Assembly: GCA_018398805.1 (NCBI GenBank)
Contig: JAGFBZ010000814.1
Coordinates: 2,961,001 to 3,025,000, forward strand
DNA length: 64,000 nt
Direction of reading: 5' to 3'
DNA from: Hirundichthys speculiger
Taxonomy: Eukaryota; Chordata; Actinopteri; Beloniformes; Exocoetidae
Shown: positions 56,720 through 64,000 of the stretch, piece after piece
Layout of the letters: every line of letters begins with the position of its first letter
Position numbering within the stretch: position 1 is the first letter of the stretch
Made by a program: the position numbers and the translations under genes
Notes under the pieces: model-generated
The model's database searches: none
Seen by the model: the letters and a program-made list of their open reading frames with translations, nothing else
Told to the model about the DNA's origin: nothing

Positions 56720-57186
56720 ATGAACCATTTATCCTTCAGTGAGCTATGCTGCCTATTCTGCTGTCCGCCGTGCCCCAGCAAGATTGCTTCCAAACTGGCC
56801 TTCTTGCCCCCAGAGCCGACCTACAGCCTTATGTGTGATGAGAGTGGCAGCAGATGGACCCTGCATCTCTCTGAACGTGCCGACTGGCAGTACTCGGCAC
56901 GGGAGAAGGATGCCATAGAGTGTTTCATGACCCGAACCTCTAGAGGGAACCGCATTGCCTGCATGTTTGTCCGCTGTTCACCCAGTGCCCGCTACACTCT
57001 ATTATTCTCTCACGGAAACGCTGTGGACTTGGGCCAGATGAGCAGCTTCTACATTGGCCTTGGTTCTCGAATCAACTGCAACGTATTCTCTTATGACTAC
57101 TCGGGTTATGGGGCCAGTTCTGGGAAACCCTCAGAGAAGAACCTGTATGCAGACGTAGATGCTGCCTGGCAGGCACTCCGGTCACG
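56720..57186 (+). CDS. ABHD17B: ABHD17B, depalmitoylase: first coding exon only
   Basis: The exon starts at 56710 after TTACAG, with ATG at 56720, and ends at the donor TCACG|GTAAGG. It encodes 155 residues plus two bases, about the first half of a family protein of about 288. The N-terminus has the palmitoylated Cys cluster ([10 protein letters not shown]) that anchors the enzyme to membranes. The alpha/beta-hydrolase core begins ([12 protein letters not shown], the oxyanion [20 protein letters not shown]). ABHD17 enzymes remove palmitate from Ras and PSD-95. The catalytic Ser (GQSIG), Asp and His lie in later exons that I could not find before the window ends, so the next intron exceeds 6.8 kb. 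The sequence [21 protein letters not shown] matches ABHD17B best. Confidence 0.95.
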
Positions 57187-57337
57187 GTAAGGAAAAATCA
57201 AAATTCATTGAAGGGAAGGAACTTGCACAGAAAAGAATGGGAAGGTTAAAGTGATAAATTAGAATTACTAAGTAGAGGTACAAGTATTACAATATAGCTA
57301 GAGTGTGTGTGTGTGTTGTTATTGTTGTAGGGTCTGT

Positions 57338-57338
<1 letters not shown>

Positions 57339-57371
<33 letters not shown>
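57339..57371. repeat. Poly-T tract
   Basis: An uninterrupted run of about 32 T in the ABHD17B intron just after a (gt)n stretch. Its length is likely unreliable in assembly. Confidence 0.9.
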
Positions 57372-57931
57372 TTATTCATTATTCCCAGGGATAGTGGAAA
57401 TAAGAATACTGCAGGAGTTGGGTAGAGGGATGATTACTGAAGGGAACAAATCACATGTAATGTGTAATGTTTTAGTACGGATGGTAAGATGCTCTTGTGA
57501 GCAATAAGAAGTGTGCTCTCTCTGTGCCTGTCTTGGCCCACTATGTGTAGGGCGTGAGTGGGTGCTCTCCTGTATCATTTTTGCTTTGCAGCTGAGTAAA
57601 CTGTTTTATTGGCTGTTATTTAATGCAGATGATTAGATGTATCTACTCATTCTGTTCTTCCTGTTGATGGTGATGCATAATTATCACAGATTTCTGGTGA
57701 TGGTGAAACATACAAGGATGTCAACTTTATGTTTTCCAAGGTTTCTTAACTAAAGTATTGCAGTACAAACACTATTGTAAACCGGTAACTATCTATAAAG
57801 TTGGCCCTTAGAGAGACGTAAGATTTGTTATACTTTAAAACAAATTTTACACATCCACTGTATATGGGGAAAAAAAATGTATTACAAAGTCAATATAACA
57901 TTTATAACATCACAATGCTATGTAATGTTTC

Positions 57932-60690
57932 AATCAATCAAAATGTTATTTATATAGCACTTTTCATACATGTAAAATGCAACAGAAAGTGCTTCACAGA
58001 ATAAAACATTAAACAGGAACACAACAATTAATAAAAAAAAAACGATCCATCTCTCCCCAACATATACTCCATGCAAGCACACTTACAGCACAAAGTAAAA
58101 AGTTCGGTAACATGGCATGGCACTGAGGATCCAGGTGAGGAAAAACACCTATGGGAGGCTGTCCACACTGAGGGGTGCCACAGGGAGCGCCGCCACAGAG
58201 ACCACCTTAACCCGGATAGACCAGGGTAGACCCTACACATTGTGCAGAGCCCCCCGGTCCTCCAGACCCCTGGTCTTCACCAGCACACGTGCTGCTGAGT
58301 TTTGGAGTAGTTGCAGATTAGAAATGGTCTTTTTGGAAAGACCAGAAAGCAGGGCATTACAGTAGTCTAAACGACAAGAGATAAAAGCATATATCAGCAC
58401 CTTCGTGTTAGCCTGAGAGAGAAACAGGCAGACTCTGGCTATATTCTTAAGATGATAAAAACCTGTCTTTGTTACGTTTTTGATATAAGGAGTTAAAGTA
58501 AGCACAGAGTCAAAAATAAACCCAAGTTTTTTACGCATTGTGCAGGTTTTTAAGTCTTGTAGTTTTAGTAAAAGTTTCTCTCTTGCCTTCAGGACCAATA
58601 ACTAAGACCTCAGTTTTGTCCTGGTTGAGCTGTTGGAAATTCTCTGCCATCCATGTCTTGATATCTGAAATACAGTTAAAAAGGGCATCAATTGGCCCTG
58701 TGTCGTACACGGCGATGTGCAGCTGTGTATCATCTGCATAACTGTGGAAGCTGATGCTGTGTCTCCTGACGACGTCCCCAAGGGGAAGCATATACAGATT
58801 ATAAAGAATTGGACCTAAGATTGACCCTTGGGGCACCCCGCACTCAATTTTATGCATTCTGGAGTAGCATGTATCCATACAGTGATCCCTTGCCAATTCG
58901 CACTTTAAGTTCCGAGGTTTTAGTTATTCGCGGATTTTTCAGAAATGTACAATATATAATAAAAAATCAAGAAAAAAATTGCAGAAACATCATAGGATGT
59001 GTGCGTGTTCTCTCACAACGAAGAAATGTTGAGCCAGCCTGTCCCCTTTAAGAAGGTAGCCTTATGGGTAATGTAGTGTGTGTGTCGTGGGATGGCAGAA
59101 TGAAAACGGGGTTAGATGAAAAGTGGAGTGAGCATAAACAGCAGCCCAGCGTGTATAGAATTCTGAGAATAGTTCTGATAATTCACTTATAAAAGAGGTG
59201 GGATGATGGGGTGGTCTGTAAACTGTAATGCAAAGGATTGGAGGACTGCTAAAAACAAAGGCATGATATTCAAATGATGAACTGCTAAAAGAAACCTCAT
59301 TTGAGTTTAGTAATCTCATGATGAATGATGCAGTCCAGCCTCCTTTGTTTTAATCTCCCCTGTTTAAAAATAAATTTAAATTAGGTGGGCAGGCCTCAGT
59401 GAGAGTAACTTGTGCATCAATGCCAAGCCATGTCTCTGTAAATAATAAAATGTCAAGCTTATTATCTAAAATCAGGTTGTTGATGATGAATGCCTTGTTT
59501 TAAAAGAGCGTACGTTCAGCACCGCCAAATTAACGTCCGTGCTGAACGTGTGCTTGTGCCTCCACGGGTCCACAGCCCGGAGCAACCCATCAAGGCTGCC
59601 CCGGGCCGCGGACCTGCAAATGCAGGCTTGCATGAATAGTGATAGCGAGAAGTAATAATTACAGGAATGGGATTGAACTACATAATTATTGTTATTGTTT
59701 GAAACAGTGGGTCTTAATCCGTTAACAGTATTGTTGATGAAGGTGGAACTGAAATGATAGTGACTGGACCTGGGGAATTTCAGACACATAGGGACAGAGC
59801 AGGTGAGTCACATGGGAGAGTTGGTTGTGGCTGAGTGTGGAGTAGTCTGTAGGTGATGTTGACGGCTACCAGTCTATTGAGGTGGAGTCCATCTGCATTG
59901 AAAAGATGCCCCCTGTCCAAGAAAGTGTTAAAATTGTCAATAAAAGCAACTCCATAGAAGGCACAGACTGAAGCCAGCCAGCCAGGTGTTGAGGCTCAGC
60001 AGCCTGCTAAATTGTCCCGTTCCCCGGCCACAGGTGGGGGTGGGGCTGGAGATGAAGACGCTGCATTGGAACTGTTTCACCGAGTTGAAAAGTCCTATTT
60101 CAGGAGTTCTGAATGTATTTTGGAATATTGTTTATTCCAATATGTAAAATTATTTTTGCAGCCTCAGAGTGAGCTCATAAGATGTCCGGGAGTTTGTCCA
60201 AGATGTCCAAAACGGTAGCACCAGAAAACAACAGAGTGAGATCTCACGTTTCTCAAAATTGAGTCTCCAATTTGTAGTGTGGCTAGAGAGGACTTGATCA
60301 GTGGCAGAGAGTTTACGAGAGATGAAGATGATGGGGAGGAACCGACAGGACAGTGGGTAGAAGACCTCCATGGAGCTGGTGTGAACTGGGGCACAGAGCG
60401 ACGAGCCTTGCTCCAAGTGGGGGGCTAGGGGCGCAGAGGGAGGAGGAACTAGAGGCGCCAGTGAGTTGTGCTGGTATCCATCAGGTTCTTGATCTCCTGG
60501 ATCTGGCGCAGATTGGATATTCTCCTCTCCAGCTTGGATATTTTCTCAGACAGGTGAGCATAGTCGAGGCAGCCAGATGGGGAGAAAGGGGTAAGTGGAG
60601 CCATTTCTTGTTCAGCAGCGGCGGCTGGCAGCGGTCTGGGCCTTGTTTACCAGATATCAGCTGATCAGATTTTCCCACGCTGTCAGTGCA
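57932..60690 (-). mobile_element. Fragmented L2-like LINE (ORF1 esterase, endonuclease and RT pieces)
   Basis: Read on the minus strand, ORF1 pieces come first. A coiled-coil-like stretch (KISKLERRISNL) lies near 60550-60500, a GDS esterase block (IGDSILRN) near 60265, and its catalytic-His block (DGLHLNRL) near 59885. An endonuclease piece (ITVYRPPHHPTSF) lies near 59220. RT pieces follow ([28 protein letters not shown]) at 58850-58720 and the RT C-terminal region at 58598-58240. The tail ends at 57932 with a caatcaatca motif. About 1 kb between endonuclease and RT is missing and a Tigger-like element is inserted there. It lies antisense in the ABHD17B intron and is inactive. Confidence 0.85.
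58880..59158. mobile_element. Third copy of the Tigger-like repeat
   Basis: It begins CAGTGATCCCTTGCC after TA at 58878-58879 and shares ttcgcactttaagttccg, ttcgcggatttttcag and the cagcagcccagcgtgtata block with the copies at 44851 and 45354. The right end is approximate. It sits in the LINE at a point where LINE sequence is missing. Confidence 0.7.
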
Positions 60691-60699
60691 CGGTTCATC

Positions 60700-61734
60700 A
60701 CAATAAGTGATTAAATCACAGTTCCAGCAAATAAGTCTCTCTTCCAGTTAAAAAAGGAAATTAAAATAATTGCTGATAAAAGGTTGTATCTTAAAACAAA
60801 GTAAAACCAGATAAAAGTCAGAGTTTGAGGAGACGAGCCGACAGAGGCATCGAAACAGCACGCATTTGCATGCACGTTTCTGTGCAGTTTCAGTTGAAAT
60901 TTCTTGCAGAAATTAGCTTTTAAAGATTTCTCCAGAATAAAAAATGTCTAATTTAGTGTTTCTGGTGTAGGATGGTTGACAAACAGCTCATATGAATCCT
61001 CAAAAAACAAAAAGGTATAATTCTCCATGTCAAAGCAACATCCAATCTGTCAAGAAGATGACGATGAAGAAGAGCAAGAGGTAGAAGAAGACGACGGGGA
61101 CGACTTTGGCATCTTCATGGGATTTACTACTGCCAGTCATCATCCTTTTCCAAGATGTCTTGGTGAAAACATGCGATGCCTTCTGGGTAGCCCTTACTTT
61201 CAAGGGTGGTGGCGGAGAATCTCAATATTGAGGGCAATACAGCCCTCAAACTTGTCCCTCAACTTGACGTTCTAAGAATCAGGACAGCACTTGCACTTAG
61301 CATGTTTGAGTTTGATGGTTAAGGGAGGAACTTTTCACCCTAAAAGTTCTTCTTTTAGGAAATCTAAAATTGAATGAAGATGCCAATAATGCAGATGTTA
61401 TTGTAGACATATTATGACATAAATTCTTAATCACCACAAATCTAACTTTCATAGCCATTGCTGAGCATTGCTGAGCATACAACTTGTACCTCAGATCTAC
61501 ATGGATCCTGTATTCATCTGTTTTTGTCATGTTGCTCACTTCCTTCTACCTGTTTTAAGTTAATCTGTTTTTCTTTTGTTTCTTTGTTTTTTTTTTTTCT
61601 CCTACGCTTTCATCATCTCCTTCCTTTTGTGCTTTGAAATGGCATAGACATCTTGCTTCATGTCTTTGGAGCTGGTTCACTAAGGAATCCTCTGTATTAA
61701 TCACATAGACATTAAGGAAGCTAAGAGCTGAAAT
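60700..61734. other. ABHD17B: ABHD17B intron, nothing recognised
   Basis: Intron sequence with an acidic-looking short frame near 61060-61110 (gatgacgatgaagaag), which is a purine-rich repeat rather than a recognisable exon. Confidence 0.4.
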
Positions 61735-61962
61735 ATAGATAGAGAGAGAGAGATATATAGAGATAGAGATATAGAGAGAGAGAGAGAGAGAGATAGATAG
61801 AGAGAGAGAGATAGAGAGATATAGAGATATATATATAGATATATAGATATATATAGATATATATATATATACATACATATATACATATACATACATACAT
61901 ACATACATACATACATACATACATACATACATACATACACATATGTATATATATATATATAA
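61735..61962. repeat. Compound microsatellite: (GA/TA)n, (TA)n, (CATA)n
   Basis: Consecutive arrays of gagaga/gatagata, tatatagata, then about 14 catacata units, and a final tatata run. Long open frames across it (Tyr/Ile/Ser or Met/Cys/Val repeats) are artefacts of the repeat. Confidence 0.95.
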
Positions 61963-61964
61963 AG

Positions 61965-64000
61965 AACTGCACTTTCCTCATATGTGTGGATGCATATTTA
62001 CACACATGGCTGAACAGGATCTAGAGGAGTTTAATGTCCTGTTTAATATGCTGGGTGTGCATTTGTTCATCCATTCAGGAAAACTAAAAAGGCTCAGTGA
62101 GGAATATCTTCTCCCAGTGCTGATCTGGGTGTATGTTTTCTGTTGTAAAAGATGTTAACTTGGCTACCACCACCAACAAAAGGCTGTTGCTGATTAGCTG
62201 CTGACTTTTCTGTGAATGTAGCAGCATTTGCAAGAATATGATGACTGGGCTTCATTAAATAAAGGGCTTTGGATATGTATAATAGATGCTCTTTTTAATA
62301 GTATAATGTATTCCTGACCACCACAAATATGATGATATTGATATATGCATGACATTATTGTCATAAAATTACTCTGTGCTGTTTAGTAAACAAACATAGA
62401 ATAATGGGAAGTGCTATAGAAAAGCAAATGTACGTTTAAGAAATGGATTCAAGCCAGCTGAAATCACTGCAAAACAAAACTGTCCTTAAAAAGTAAAGCT
62501 CTGTGCTGGGTTAAAGCACTAACAGTTGAATGCAATGCTGCTAGAATCCTCCTTCAAGACTTTGAGTGTGAGAGTGAGAATCTTATCACTTACTCATATG
62601 ACGATGATATGCTGTGATGCACAGGAGGCTGAGGAGCCCAACTCAGATGGCACCAGCTTTGATATCCTTGCTGTAGTCACTGCCAGGGATGTTTAACTCC
62701 TCCTATTGAGTTCCCTGTTTTCTGATTCAATGGTGAGCTGTGATATTCAAGTGCAAGTTTAAACAGAGTTTTAATAAGACAAAGAATAATACCAGTTGAC
62801 ATAACTAGAAACCATACAGTAAATGGTTAAGTAGAACCATAACATACTGCCAGTAACTAAATCATCAACACTTCCGTACAAAACTTAATAGGCATCATCT
62901 CCAGCAGAGAAGTAGCTGTGTCAATCACTCTCTCTTTCTGACTTACGGCCAGTCAGTGACCGTAAATGTCTGTCAAATCAAACCATGTGTACTGAACCGT
63001 TTGGTATCACTCGGTGCACACCTGGCTGAACAATGCTTTGCTTTAATGTTGGCACCTGTTTTCACCTGAGAATGCTTTGTTGGGCCACCTGCTAGCTCAA
63101 TAAAGGCCACAAGAGTCACAAAAAAAGGGAGGGCCAGACAAAGCCTTGTTGTTGTGAATGCATGTACGTAGAAGTCAAATGTGTACGTAAGGCTGCTTAG
63201 CTATTCTGCTGCTTTTCTCTTTTTATACTCATTTTTGTGATGCATTAAGGAAATTTCCTCCTGCCACACAAAGTTGTGACAGTTCTGAAGTTAGCCTTGG
63301 AAGTTGATTTTTAAATCTGAAAATAACTGCCACGTGCTTGCAACTTATCAAAATCATTTGTGAAAGCAATCCAGAAGAGAGGGTAAATGTTTCTCGTAAG
63401 TTGAACAAAGGACAAGGACGGCACCTCCAGCTGAATACTTGCTCTACATCCCTTTGCTTAGGCCTATTAAACTTTTATACTCATCAGGTGACACCGTTTG
63501 CCAAGTGGTGGTTTTGAACTTGATAGGGTTGTTCTAGATTCTAAACAAAGAAGTTTCTGTCTTTGTTTTTCTTTTTTCTGCCTGATTAATCAGCTGTCAC
63601 TGGAAGCAGAACAGATACTGGGAGTATAGTCCCAGATACTACATCATATGATTGTTGGTTGTTCTGAGAAGAAATCTCTTTTTATTATCAAGTGATGCTT
63701 TTAGAAATGGCAATGAGTTTATGTTTAAGAAGCCGACAGCATCTGTGTGTCTCATGCCTTATAGTCCCATGGTTAGTGATTATGTTGGGCCAATTCTCCC
63801 CAGCTCTTCCAGAGATGAGGAGCTGTATGAAGTCATATGACTTATAGCTCTTTCTTCCTATGCTGTGGGTTAGTTCAAAACGTGTACATTTAGAAAACAA
63901 ATTGTGTTTCAGGTACAGGTCTAAAACTCATGGTATTTTCATTGTGCTAAGGTGAAAATGATAAGTCAAAGGAAAAGTAGTTTTTATTTTTCTAAACGTA
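61965..64000. other. ABHD17B: ABHD17B intron, nothing recognised
   Basis: No further ABHD17B exon, transposon end or RNA gene was identified. The next expected exon should encode the segment containing the catalytic GQSIG, and I do not see it here. Confidence 0.5.

Noticed and set aside
61555..62005. Several overlapping long open frames with Met-Tyr-Val-Cys and Ser-Leu-Ser repeats
   Set aside because: They are translations of the (CATA)n and (GA/TA)n microsatellite in three frames.

Overview
This is a stretch of a bony-fish (teleost) nuclear chromosome. The protein-coding genes are split by GT-AG introns, the intergenic DNA is AT-rich with long homopolymers and microsatellites, and the mobile-element load is typically teleost: L2-like LINEs with an esterase-type ORF1, Tc1/mariner, hAT, piggyBac and Harbinger-like elements, Gypsy remains, and tRNA-derived SINEs. 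I cannot name the species.

Layout, left to right. ENTPD4 (Golgi/lysosomal nucleoside diphosphatase) lies on the minus strand at 2.5-7.3 kb, with its 3' UTR to about 1.57 kb and a noncoding first exon near 7.8 kb. From 8.4 to 12.9 kb there is a mobile-element island: a 2.6-kb structure bounded by diverged inverted repeats with an hAT MITE nested in it, then the decayed 3' half of a Gypsy retrotransposon. At 13.5-17.4 kb, minus strand, is a leucine-rich-repeat gene whose reading frame is broken in at least two places. At 18.4-20.9 kb a 970-bp unit is tandemly duplicated and runs into a piggyBac transposase remnant. From 24.2 to 43.7 kb, minus strand, lies guanine deaminase GDA: 14 coding exons, complete and in frame, with introns full of transposons. 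From 43.7 to 50.3 kb is another repeat-rich spacer. C9orf85, a small four-CxxC protein, lies on the minus strand at 50.6-53.9 kb. It faces ABHD17B (plus strand, 5' UTR exon near 54.3-54.8 kb, first coding exon at 56.7 kb) across a short CRE/CCAAT-bearing divergent promoter. The rest of ABHD17B lies beyond the window; its intron holds a fragmented minus-strand LINE and a compound microsatellite.

The genes do not form an operon or one pathway. ENTPD4 hydrolyses nucleotides in Golgi/lysosome, GDA converts guanine to xanthine in the cytosol, and ABHD17B removes palmitate from membrane proteins. From established knowledge, GDA, C9orf85 and ABHD17B are also neighbours in human 9q21, while human ENTPD4 is on 8p21, so the left part of the window probably contains a synteny boundary.

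I found no convincing new multi-gene system. The items most worth a second look are the interrupted LRR gene, the near-identical 970-bp tandem array, and the long inverted-repeat structure at 8.5-11.1 kb.
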